Assembly: GCA_046262995.1 (NCBI GenBank) | Contig: JBHELQ010000106.1 | Span: 1 to 12,379, forward strand | Direction of reading: 5' to 3' | Source: JBHELQ01 sp046262995 | GTDB taxonomy: Bacteria; Actinomycetota; Thermoleophilia; Solirubrobacterales; Thermoleophilaceae | DNA: 12,379 nt | Shown here: positions 6,134 through 11,578 of the stretch, one piece after another | Layout: the number at the start of each line of letters is the position of its first letter | How positions within the stretch are numbered: position 1 is the stretch's first letter | Notes under the pieces: generated by a model | Seen by the model: the letters and a program-made list of their open reading frames with translations, nothing else | The model's database searches: none | What the model was told of the DNA's origin: nothing | Made by a program: the position numbers and the translations under genes

Positions 6134-6331
6134 GTGCAAGCGAAGCCATGGACACACGGTAATCGCCTGGTGGGGCTCGACCTCGCTCGTCGCCGCCTGT
6201 GGATCTGCGGCCAGCGCGTCCACCACGGCCTGACCGGCCTGCTTCTGGCCGCGGCGGGCACGGCCCTGATGGCGCACGACTGGAAGGACCGCCCCTTCTG
6301 GTTCCAGCTCGGCGCCGACGCCAGGCGCTGA
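6134..6331 (+). CDS. Small conserved-type membrane protein of unknown function
   Basis: A 65-residue protein starting at GTG behind an ideal GGAGG. The central part reads QRVHHGLTGLLLAAAGTALM, and a hydrophobic segment (about residues 33-46) is probably membrane-inserted. It is followed by an aromatic/charged tail AHDWKDRPFWFQLG. The HHG-x2-G and MAHDW-x-DRP-x-W patterns look like a family signature rather than chance, but I cannot name the family. The gene diverges from the lipoprotein gene (start-to-start gap 50 nt) and converges on the hydrolase gene. It is easily missed because longer spurious frames overlap it on both strands. Confidence 0.65.
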   Translation: MQAKPWTHGNRLVGLDLARRRLWICGQRVHHGLTGLLLAAAGTALMAHDWKDRPFWFQLGADARR

Positions 6332-6344
6332 CGCGGCGAGCGTC
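6330..6344. terminator. Short hairpin at a convergent junction
   Basis: GACGC and GCGTC form a 5-bp stem around GGCGA, starting within the TGA stop of the small plus-strand gene and lying in the 17-nt gap to the hydrolase stop. It is weak on its own; the other three convergent junctions in the window have the same arrangement. Confidence 0.3.
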
Positions 6345-6348
6345 CGCC

Positions 6349-7026
6349 TCAGCTCAGCTTCTCGCGAAGGAACGACACCGTCCGCTCCCAGGAGCGCCGG
6401 GCGTGACCCTCGTCGTAGGTGCCGAGGCGGTTCGTGTCGTTGAAGAAGGCGTGGCCCGCGCCCGAGTAGAACTCGAACTCGACGTTCCCGCCGGCAGCGC
6501 GGATCTCCTGCTCGAGCGCCTTGGCGTCCTCGACGGCGACCATCTCGTCGGCCTCGCCGAAGTGGCCGAGCACAGGACCCTGAAGCTTCGAGAAGTCCGG
6601 CTTGCCGTGCGGCATCGCGTAGTAGTAGCTGACCACCGCCTTGACTTTCGGGTTGATGGTGCCGGCCCAGACCGCCAGGCCGCCGCCCAGGCAGAAGCCG
6701 ACGGCGCCGACGCCGGAGCCCTGGAAGCCCTCGTGGGCCGCGACGTGGTCGACCGCGCCGCGCATGTCCTTCTCGGCCTGCTCCATCGACATGGCCATCA
6801 TCTTCTGCTGTGCCTCGTCGGGCTGGTCCGTGGTCTCGCCGCGGTAGAGGTCCGGAGCCAGCGCCAGGAAGCCCTCCCCCGCGAAGCGGTCGCAGATGTC
6901 CTTGATGTGGTCCTCGAGGCCCCACCACTCCTGCATCACGACGACGCCCGGGCCCGTGCCTCCGTCGGGCACCGCCAGGTAGCCCGGGGCGGTACCGCCG
7001 TTCGCCTCAAACTCGATATCCGGCAT
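6349..7026 (-). CDS. Dienelactone hydrolase family protein
   Basis: A 225-residue alpha/beta hydrolase of normal length for the dienelactone hydrolase family. The nucleophile is Cys112 in GFCLGGG, the acid is Asp160 (GEADEMV), and the base is His192 (SGAGHAFFN). Glu33 in the QEWWG motif corresponds to the active-site Glu that positions the Cys in characterised members. This Cys-Asp-His triad hydrolyses dienelactone in chlorocatechol breakdown, but most family members act on unknown esters or lactones, and no aromatic-degradation genes are nearby. It is cytoplasmic (no signal peptide). The ATG is preceded by AAGGGGAG with 6-nt spacing, and that site lies within the end of the upstream gene. 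The stop of the upstream gene is only 3 nt before the ATG, so the two are one transcription unit and probably translationally coupled. Confidence 0.93.
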   Translation of the reverse strand: MPDIEFEANGGTAPGYLAVPDGGTGPGVVVMQEWWGLEDHIKDICDRFAGEGFLALAPDLYRGETTDQPDEAQQKMMAMSMEQAEKDMRGAVDHVAAHEGFQGSGVGAVGFCLGGGLAVWAGTINPKVKAVVSYYYAMPHGKPDFSKLQGPVLGHFGEADEMVAVEDAKALEQEIRAAGGNVEFEFYSGAGHAFFNDTNRLGTYDEGHARRSWERTVSFLREKLS

Positions 7027-7029
7027 TGC

Positions 7030-7338
7030 TCACTCCCCTTTCTCGATCTCCCTTGCAAGCTCCCAGCCGACGGCGACACCGACGAGCATCCCCATCCGCG
7101 TCTCCTCGGCCAGAAGGGTCTTGACCCGGCTGGCTCGCTCGCCCTCGTCGGCGGCCGATGCTGCCGCCCGCACCTCCGACTCGTGGGCGTCCCCGAACCA
7201 GCCGCCCTCGTGCAGCGCCTCCGCGAGGATCTGCTGAAGCTGCGGGGCGAGCTCCGCCATCCGCCGCTCCGCCCCCTTGAAGCGCTCGGGCTCGGACAGC
7301 GCCTCTATCGCGGCGGCCACCTGCTCGTCCGTGAACAC
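7030..7338 (-). CDS. Small protein of unknown function
   Basis: A 102-residue, mostly helical, acidic soluble protein that I do not recognise. It starts with GTG at 7338. Residues 1-60 read as amphipathic helices (EQVAAAIEALSEPERFKGAE, ELAPQLQQILAEALHEGGWF). The C-terminal third has a mildly hydrophobic helix (MGMLVGVAVGWELAREI), not long enough to call a membrane span with confidence. There is no Shine-Dalgarno, but TAGTAT lies 7 nt before the start, suggesting leaderless initiation. It is tightly coupled to the dienelactone hydrolase gene (3-nt gap), so a link to that enzyme is plausible but unproven. Confidence 0.7.
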   Translation of the reverse strand: MFTDEQVAAAIEALSEPERFKGAERRMAELAPQLQQILAEALHEGGWFGDAHESEVRAAASAADEGERASRVKTLLAEETRMGMLVGVAVGWELAREIEKGE

Positions 7339-7345
7339 GGGCGAG

Positions 7346-7351
7346 ATACTA
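7346..7351 (-). promoter_or_regulatory. -10 box of the small gene/hydrolase operon
   Basis: TAGTAT (4 of 6 matches to TATAAT) lies 7 nt before the GTG at 7338 on the minus strand, so transcription should begin at or within a base of the start codon. No convincing -35 is seen. Confidence 0.45.
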
Positions 7352-7373
7352 CGAAGGCCCGAGTGGCCGCGGC

Positions 7374-8147
7374 CTAGAAGGCGGCGCGGCGAGTGAAGAC
7401 CGGCATGACCGGTCCAACCAGCGCGCCGACCGCGGCTCCGCCGGCCGCCGCGGCGATGTTCGCCTCCGAGACCGCCACCGACAGAAGCACGAGCACGGCC
7501 GCGATCACATAGACGCCGAGCAGGTCGCCATCGCGATCCTCGCCGCGGCGAGCGGCCAGGCGATGGTCCACGAGCCAGGCGGTCAGCAGCCCGAGCGCCG
7601 CCCCGTTGCCGCCGAGCACGTCGGCGGAGTCGCCGAGCACCGGGGGGGCGTCCGATGCGACCGCGAGCGCGGACCCGGCCGCGCCGGCGAGCAGGAAGAT
7701 CGCAATCACCGCGAACGGCCCGAACCGCCGCTCGAGCATCGAGCCGAACACCCCGATGACCATCAGGGCCACGAACTCATAGCCCAGCTCCCGCTCGTAC
7801 ACGAAGGGCGCGGTGACCCAGCGCCAGGGCTCGTCCCGGAACGAGACCGACAGTCCGCCCACGTCCAGGCTCTGATCCGCCGAGAACACCAGCGTCACCA
7901 CGAGCGAGGCGACGATCAGGGCCAAGGTGGCGTAGGGCCTCACGTCGGGGGCGATGCCGGCGATCTCGCCAGGCCGGAGCCGCGGCAGGCGCGCCCGGCG
8001 CCGAGGGGAGGGCGGCGAACTGCCGCCGCGGTCGAGCTTCGGCGCCCGCTTTCGCAGCCGCTGCCCGCAGTAGGGGCACTCGGTCACATAGGGGCTCACC
8101 TCGGAACGGCAGTTCTTGCAGACCACGAACAGCTCGGGGTGGCTCAC
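7374..8147 (-). CDS. Rhomboid-fold membrane protein with N-terminal zinc ribbon, probably catalytically inactive
   Basis: 257 residues. A zinc ribbon occupies about 10-34: C10-x2-C13 and C24-x2-C27, followed by RLRKR. A basic/proline linker follows, then several membrane helices from about residue 70. Rhomboid landmarks are present: the WRWVTAPFVY loop (about 108-117) corresponds to the 'WRxxT' motif, and GSMLERRFG (about 135-143) to the 'ExxxG' region. GGNGAALGLL (179-188) corresponds to the GxSGxxxG catalytic segment, but the catalytic Ser is Asn181. The final helix, NIAAAAGGAAVG, has Ala (about 234) where the catalytic His is expected. Both dyad residues are therefore absent, as in pseudoproteases of the iRhom/Derlin kind. 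The likely role is membrane binding or regulation, not proteolysis. The GTG at 8147 is preceded by TACCCT at 8 nt. Confidence 0.85.
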   Translation of the reverse strand: MSHPELFVVCKNCRSEVSPYVTECPYCGQRLRKRAPKLDRGGSSPPSPRRRARLPRLRPGEIAGIAPDVRPYATLALIVASLVVTLVFSADQSLDVGGLSVSFRDEPWRWVTAPFVYERELGYEFVALMVIGVFGSMLERRFGPFAVIAIFLLAGAAGSALAVASDAPPVLGDSADVLGGNGAALGLLTAWLVDHRLAARRGEDRDGDLLGVYVIAAVLVLLSVAVSEANIAAAAGGAAVGALVGPVMPVFTRRAAF

Positions 8148-8155
8148 GGCCTCCC

Positions 8156-8161
8156 AGGGTA
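8156..8161 (-). promoter_or_regulatory. -10-like box of the rhomboid-like gene
   Basis: TACCCT lies 8 nt before the GTG at 8147 on the minus strand. A GGGAGG sequence follows, but only 2 nt separate it from the start codon, too close for a normal Shine-Dalgarno, so leaderless initiation is the better reading. Confidence 0.4.
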
Positions 8162-8186
8162 CCCGGCGGCGGGCACCGGGCCGGCG

Positions 8187-9323
8187 CTACTCTCCGGGCG
8201 CCTCGGCGGCCTCCGGAACGGTCGCGTCCAGGATCTCCCCCACGACCTCCCGGAGGTCGTGGTTGGCCGAATAGACCACGGCCTGACGCGATGCTCCGTT
8301 GCCGTTCTCGAGGATGTCCTCGAGGCCGTCGAACTCGGCCACCGAGCCGAGCTCCTCCGCGTGCGGGCGCAGCCGCTCCATCAGGCGGTGGGCCAGGTCG
8401 CGGACCTGTACCCGGGTGGTCTTCGGGAGATCGACCAGCTCGCCTTCCAGCCCGTGACGGGCGGCCAGCCACTTGTTTTCGTCGAGCATCTCGTACGGGT
8501 AGCGCGATAGACGCTTGCGGGCCGCAAAGTGCTCGCAGAGCTCCTTGACCATGGCCTGCACGAGTGCCGCCAGGGCGAGCGTGTGCTCGACGCGGGTCTG
8601 CGAGTCCATCACCCGGATCTCGACCGTGCCGAAGTTCGGGTGGGGACGCACGTCCCACCAGAGGTAGGTGTAGTCGCGAATGACCTTGCAGTCGGTCATG
8701 AACGTGATGCGCTTGACGTAGTCCTCGTAGTCGTCGTAGCGCGGCGGGATGCCCACGCGCGGGAAGGCGCGGAAGATCGGCGTACGGGTGGAGTCGAGCC
8801 CGGTCGGGTCCCCGCGCCAGAAGGGCGAGTTCGCCGACAGCGCCAGGAGCAGCGGCAGGTGCACCCGAAGGCCGTTCGTCACATGGATGGCCTTGTCCGG
8901 GTCGTCGACTCCCACGTGCACGTGGATGCCGAAGATGATCTCCTGACGCGCGACGAACTGGAGCCCGGCCACCAGATCGCGGTAGCGCGGGCGGGAGACG
9001 ATGCGCTGGTCCTCCCACATGGCAAAGGGGTGGGTGCCGGCCGAGCCGATCCGGAGCCCGCGCTCCTGTGCCACCTGCTGCACGAGCCCGCGTAGCGAGC
9101 GCAGCTGGAGCCCCGCCTCGCGCGTGTTCCGGCACGGGGTGGTGGCGATCTCGCATACCGACTCCATCAGCTCCGGCTTGACCTCACCGTCCTTGGACAC
9201 CTCGGAGAGTGCGTCCAGGACCCCCTCGATCGAGTTGGCGAGCTCGAGCGTCTCCTCGTCGACGATCATGAGCTCCTCCTCGATGCCGAGCGTGTAGGAG
9301 GGCCCCGTGAACCGGTGCTCCAC
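8187..9323 (-). CDS. Carboxylate-amine ligase, glutamate-cysteine ligase family 2 (YbdK-like)
   Basis: A 378-residue protein with the GCS2 family signature across its length: TLGIEEELMIVDEETLELAN near the N-terminus (acidic Mg-ATP-binding residues Glu15-17), RIGSAGTHPFA (91-101), FGIHVHVGVDDPDKA (131-145), LSANSPFWRG (162-171) and FGTVEIRVMDSQTRVEHTLA (231-250). Family members form a peptide-like bond between a carboxylate and an amine using ATP; E. coli YbdK has weak glutamate-cysteine ligase activity, and the true substrate is often unknown. No gshB or mycothiol genes are nearby. The GTG at 9323 is chosen because homology starts about 7 residues later and TACGAT lies 6 nt upstream (leaderless). 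The frame stays open to 9425, but the extra 34 residues look non-coding and would cross the divergent promoter. The C-terminus is acidic. It lies 39 nt upstream of the rhomboid-like gene. Confidence 0.92.
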   Translation of the reverse strand: MEHRFTGPSYTLGIEEELMIVDEETLELANSIEGVLDALSEVSKDGEVKPELMESVCEIATTPCRNTREAGLQLRSLRGLVQQVAQERGLRIGSAGTHPFAMWEDQRIVSRPRYRDLVAGLQFVARQEIIFGIHVHVGVDDPDKAIHVTNGLRVHLPLLLALSANSPFWRGDPTGLDSTRTPIFRAFPRVGIPPRYDDYEDYVKRITFMTDCKVIRDYTYLWWDVRPHPNFGTVEIRVMDSQTRVEHTLALAALVQAMVKELCEHFAARKRLSRYPYEMLDENKWLAARHGLEGELVDLPKTTRVQVRDLAHRLMERLRPHAEELGSVAEFDGLEDILENGNGASRQAVVYSANHDLREVVGEILDATVPEAAEAPGE

Positions 9324-9329
9324 GGCGTC

Positions 9330-9377
9330 ATCGTAGCCTCGCCCCCGGCCTGTAGAAGCCCCCGCGCGGGTATAGAT
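9330..9377. promoter_or_regulatory. Divergent promoter region with a 10-bp palindrome
   Basis: The 95-nt gap between the ligase and the DUF2090 gene has a -10 box in each direction. TACGAT (9330-9335, minus) is 6 nt before the ligase GTG, and TATAGAT (9371-9377, plus) is upstream of the DUF2090 gene. A perfect palindrome CCCGCGCGGG (9361-9370) abuts the plus-strand -10, where a repressor could block it. -35 elements are weak in both directions. Confidence 0.4.
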
Positions 9378-9418
9378 TCCCCGGACACGACCTGCGAGAA
9401 GGAGGCGGCGGCACCGCG

Positions 9419-10354
9419 ATGGCACTCGGGTACGACGGCAAGCTCTACGTCCTGGCCTTTGACCACCGGGGCTCGTTCCAGAAGAAGATGTTCGGGATCG
9501 AGGGCGACCCGGACCCCGGTCAGACCGAGACGATCTCGGACGCCAAGCACCTGATCTTCGAGGGAATGCTGCGCGCGGCTCGGTCGGGCGCGGAGCCGGG
9601 TGTCACGGGCTGTCTCGTCGACGAGCAGTTCGGGGCCCCCAAGGGCATCCCCGAGCAGGCGAAGGAGAACGGACTGGTGCTGGCCATGCCGGTCGAGAAG
9701 TCGGGACAGAACGAGTTCGACTTCGACTACGGCGAGCAGTTCGGCGAGCACATCGAGCGCTTCGATCCCGATTTCGCGAAAGTGCTCGTTCGCTACAACC
9801 CCGATGGCGACGCGGACATGAACCGCCGCCAGGCCGAGCGGCTGAGGCGGCTCTGCGACTGGCTGCACGAGCGGGAGCGCAAGTTCCTCTTCGAGTTGCT
9901 CGTGCCCGCCGAGGACTCACAGCTGGAGCAGGTCGGCGGGGACTCCGACCGCTACGACGCCGAGCTCCGGCCCGAGTTGATGCGCCGGACGATCGTGGAG
10001 CTCCAGGAGGCCGGGGTGGAGGCTGACGTCTGGAAGATCGAGGGCATCGAGACGCAGGAGGACTGCGAGCGCATCGCCGCGACCAGTCGCCGTGACGGCC
10101 GCGACGGAGTCATCTGCGTGGTCCTGGGGCGGGGTGCGAACGACGCCAAGGTCGAGCACTGGCTACGCCAGGGCGCGCCCGTGGACGGCTACGCGGGGTT
10201 TGCAATCGGACGAACCATCTGGTGGGACGCGCTGAAGGGATTCCTGGAAGGCGAGCTCGAGCGCGACGTGGCGGCGCAGCAAATCGCCGACAACTATCTC
10301 CACTTCGTCTCGGTGTACCGCGAGGCCGAGGCCACACAGCCCGCCGCCGCATAA
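9419..10354 (+). CDS. DUF2090-type aldolase-like protein (related to the IolC C-terminal domain)
   Basis: 311 residues of an apparently complete TIM-barrel domain. Motifs include YVLAFDHRGSF (10-20), TGCLVDEQFG (63-72), KVLVRYNPDGD (121-131), KFLFELLVPAE (155-165), DVWKIEGIE (203-211) and YAGFAIGRTIWWDAL (258-272). These match the DUF2090 domain, found alone or fused behind the sugar kinase IolC, where it is associated with 2-deoxy-5-keto-gluconate 6-phosphate aldolase activity of the myo-inositol pathway. Lys206 (VWKIEG) is a plausible Schiff-base lysine by analogy with class I aldolases, and Asp15, Arg17, Arg125 and Arg265 could bind phosphate or sugar. No other inositol genes are in the window, so the substrate is open. 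The ATG at 9419 has GGAGG 13 nt upstream, an unusually long spacing with no in-frame alternative start between. A separate small gene follows 22 nt later. Confidence 0.85.
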   Translation: MALGYDGKLYVLAFDHRGSFQKKMFGIEGDPDPGQTETISDAKHLIFEGMLRAARSGAEPGVTGCLVDEQFGAPKGIPEQAKENGLVLAMPVEKSGQNEFDFDYGEQFGEHIERFDPDFAKVLVRYNPDGDADMNRRQAERLRRLCDWLHERERKFLFELLVPAEDSQLEQVGGDSDRYDAELRPELMRRTIVELQEAGVEADVWKIEGIETQEDCERIAATSRRDGRDGVICVVLGRGANDAKVEHWLRQGAPVDGYAGFAIGRTIWWDALKGFLEGELERDVAAQQIADNYLHFVSVYREAEATQPAAA

Positions 10355-10376
10355 CGCTGGTAGCCTCCGGCCCGCT

Positions 10377-10616
10377 ATGCGGATGCGGCAGTCACTGGCG
10401 CAGTTCGAGGAGGCGTTCCGCGAGGAGGCGGCCGATTCAGTCGCGCGCCGGGAGTCGCTGCGCAAGCAGGCCGCTCAGCGCTCGCGGATGCGCCGTCACG
10501 AGCGGACCCTGCAGCAGGGCAAGCTGCGCTTCACGCTGCTCGCCGCGGCGATCGCGCTGACCGCCGTTGGCGTGACGATCGCGATGTTCCAGTCGCTCGC
10601 GCTGATCGCGGGCTAG
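10377..10616 (+). CDS. Small coiled-coil protein with one membrane helix
   Basis: A 79-residue protein that I do not recognise as a named family. Residues 1-50 are strongly charged and helical (QFEEAFREEAADSVARRESL, then an Arg-rich stretch), likely a cytoplasmic coiled coil. Residues about 52-75 form one hydrophobic helix (FTLLAAAIALTAVGVTIAMF). It is a tail-anchored-like small membrane protein. The ATG has no Shine-Dalgarno; TAGCCT lies 10 nt upstream. It starts 22 nt after the DUF2090 gene and may be co-transcribed with it or have its own leaderless message. Amino acid composition is normal for a real gene, and the frame ends exactly at the convergent hairpin with csrA. Confidence 0.65.
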   Translation: MRMRQSLAQFEEAFREEAADSVARRESLRKQAAQRSRMRRHERTLQQGKLRFTLLAAAIALTAVGVTIAMFQSLALIAG

Positions 10617-10625
10617 CCGGCGATC
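10604..10625. terminator. Near-perfect 22-bp palindrome at the convergent junction with csrA
   Basis: GATCGC (10604-10609) and GCGATC (10620-10625) flank the palindrome GGCTAGCC; the arms match at 10 of 11 positions. It overlaps both stop codons (TAG 10614-10616, and TGA of csrA at 10624-10626). It is the strongest hairpin of the four convergent junctions and probably ends transcription from both sides, although it lacks a T-tract. Confidence 0.5.
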
Positions 10626-10851
10626 AACCCTCGGCGGTCAGCCGCCCGAGCTCCTCGTCCACTTCGCCGTCCTCCTCCTTCGCCTCGCGATCCCGCTGGA
10701 TCTCTACGTAGACCTCTTTGCGGAAGACGGGAACCGAGCGCGGCGCCTCGATCCCGATCCGGACCTTCTCCCCCATGATCGCGAGCACAGACACCTCGAC
10801 CTCGTCGCCGATCATGATGCTCTGATTCGACTTGCGTGTGAGTACGAGCAC
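10624..10851 (-). CDS. csrA: Carbon storage regulator CsrA
   Basis: A 75-residue CsrA/RsmA RNA-binding regulator. Residues 1-50 follow the family closely: MLVLTRKSNQSIMIGDEVEV, then VRIGIEAPRSVPVFRKEVYV. The RNA-contacting Leu4, Arg6 and Arg44 are present; His43 of many homologs is Phe here. CsrA dimers bind ANGGA motifs in mRNA leaders to block or alter translation. A charged C-terminal tail (about 53-75, rich in Glu/Asp) makes it longer than the usual 61-65 residues. The GTG start has GGGAGG 6 nt upstream, and the AGGGA within this leader fits ANGGA, so autoregulation is possible. No fliW or flagellin gene, the usual neighbours of csrA in Gram-positive lineages, lies in the window. It has its own promoter and is divergent from the arginine-rich gene. 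Confidence 0.95.
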   Translation of the reverse strand: MLVLTRKSNQSIMIGDEVEVSVLAIMGEKVRIGIEAPRSVPVFRKEVYVEIQRDREAKEEDGEVDEELGRLTAEG

Positions 10852-10887
10852 GCGGCGCCTCCCTGCCCTGGGGGACTAGTGCACGGG

Positions 10888-10916
10888 ACTAAAGCAGGCG
10901 GGGCGACCCGAATCAA
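10888..10916 (-). promoter_or_regulatory. csrA promoter
   Basis: On the minus strand TTGATT (10911-10916) and TTTAGT (10888-10893) are separated by exactly 17 nt, each with 4 of 6 matches to the housekeeping consensus. The expected start near 10880 gives a leader of about 29 nt that carries GGGAGG. This is the most consensus-like promoter in the window. Confidence 0.55.
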
Positions 10917-10937
10917 GGAACGGCCCCCAACGCGCGG

Positions 10938-10959
10938 AAAAAGCGGTCGAAAGGCCGCT
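10938..10959 (-). terminator. Possible terminator upstream of csrA
   Basis: Read on the minus strand, AGCGG and CCGCT pair around an 8-nt loop and run straight into TTTTT. This would stop transcripts arriving from the right before they reach the csrA promoter. Read on the plus strand, the same bases form a tighter 7-bp stem with a GAAA tetraloop but no T-tract. The stem is short, so confidence is low. Confidence 0.35.
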
Positions 10960-10968
10960 CCAGGTTGG

Positions 10969-10974
10969 TAGTGT
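10969..10974 (+). promoter_or_regulatory. -10-like box before the arginine-rich gene
   Basis: TAGTGT lies 10 nt before the TTG at 10985. There is no Shine-Dalgarno before that codon. If it is the -10, the GTG at 10973 would lie inside the promoter, arguing for the later start. Confidence 0.35.
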
Positions 10975-10984
10975 GCGCCGCCGC

Positions 10985-11560
10985 TTGGCACGCCGATCCC
11001 TGAAGCCTCAGCTAAACCAGATTCGCACCTGGGTGCGCCAAGGCCGCACCGACGCCTGGATTGCGCATCAGCTCGACGTCTCGGTATCCGATATCCGGGG
11101 CTTCAAGCGGGAGCACGGCTTGGCCCCGGAGGGCAATGGAGCCGACCCTCCAGGGCCCCGGGAGGAGGAGGAGCTCGACCTGCGCGCCGAGGACGATGCC
11201 CTGGTGGCCGCCGCGCTCGAGGCCGAGCACGCGGACGAGCCCGCCGAGGAGGCGGATGACGAGTCAGCCGGTGCGGACGAGGAGGAGGACGATGCCCCCA
11301 AGCGTCGGCGCCGGGGGCGCCGTGGAGGGCGGCGGCGGCGAAAGCGGCACGGGCTCGAAGGGACATTCGACCACGGCGACGAGGGCTACGGGTTATGGCT
11401 CGACCCGGCGATCCAGGACGACCCCGTCTACGCCGAGCACTGGGCGGGGCACCGCCCGGTGACGATCGCCGTCGAGGCTGACCGGATCGTGATCACGCGC
11501 GCCGGTGAAGGGGAGTCGGGCGACGATGCGGACCAGGAGGAGGCCGCGGACGCGGGCTAG
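10985..11560 (+). CDS. Putative nucleic-acid-binding protein with an acidic region and an arginine-rich linker
   Basis: 191 residues from TTG at 10985; a GTG at 10973 would add four residues (VRRR). The N-terminal 45 residues look like a helix-turn-helix of recombinase/transposase-regulator type: NQIRTWVRQGRTDAWIAHQL, then DVSVSDIRGFKREHGL. A strongly acidic, Ala/Glu-rich region (about 58-104) follows, then a basic run (RRRRGRRGGRRRRKR, 107-121). A compact C-terminal domain (about 122-175) has GYGLWLDPAIQDDPVYAEHW and PVTIAVEADRIVI, and an acidic tail ends the protein. I recognise no named family. The layout suggests DNA or RNA binding, with charge segregation that could fold back on itself. 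Leu137 is encoded by TTA, the only in-frame TTA I found in the window. It is divergent from csrA. Confidence 0.75.
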   Translation: MARRSLKPQLNQIRTWVRQGRTDAWIAHQLDVSVSDIRGFKREHGLAPEGNGADPPGPREEEELDLRAEDDALVAAALEAEHADEPAEEADDESAGADEEEDDAPKRRRRGRRGGRRRRKRHGLEGTFDHGDEGYGLWLDPAIQDDPVYAEHWAGHRPVTIAVEADRIVITRAGEGESGDDADQEEAADAG

Positions 11561-11578
11561 GGCGAACCGGCGGCCCTA
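11558..11578. terminator. Hairpin formed by two facing stop codons
   Basis: TAGGGC (11558-11563) and GCCCTA (11573-11578) are perfect inverted repeats around a 9-nt loop. The first arm begins with the TAG stop of the plus-strand gene and the second ends with the TAG stop of the minus-strand gene. It is a possible bidirectional terminator with no T-tract. Confidence 0.4.

Noticed and set aside
4393..6261. A 622-codon open frame on the minus strand across the sigma-gene end, the R2lox gene and the lipoprotein gene
   Set aside because: It is extremely Arg/Pro/Gly/Ala-rich with no domain, and overlaps genes with clear family motifs in other frames; long spurious frames are normal at this GC content.
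6199..7377. A 392-codon plus-strand frame opposite the hydrolase and the small gene before it
   Set aside because: Composition is that of an antisense shadow, and the hydrolase with its full catalytic triad lies on the other strand.
7777..9156. A 459-codon minus-strand frame inside the ligase and rhomboid-like genes
   Set aside because: Low-complexity Arg/Pro/Ala/Gly composition, no recognisable fold, and fully contained in two well-supported genes read in another frame.
9324..9425. A 34-residue N-terminal extension of the ligase
   Set aside because: It would cover the divergent promoter region and its residues do not fit the family, which begins close to GIEEEL.
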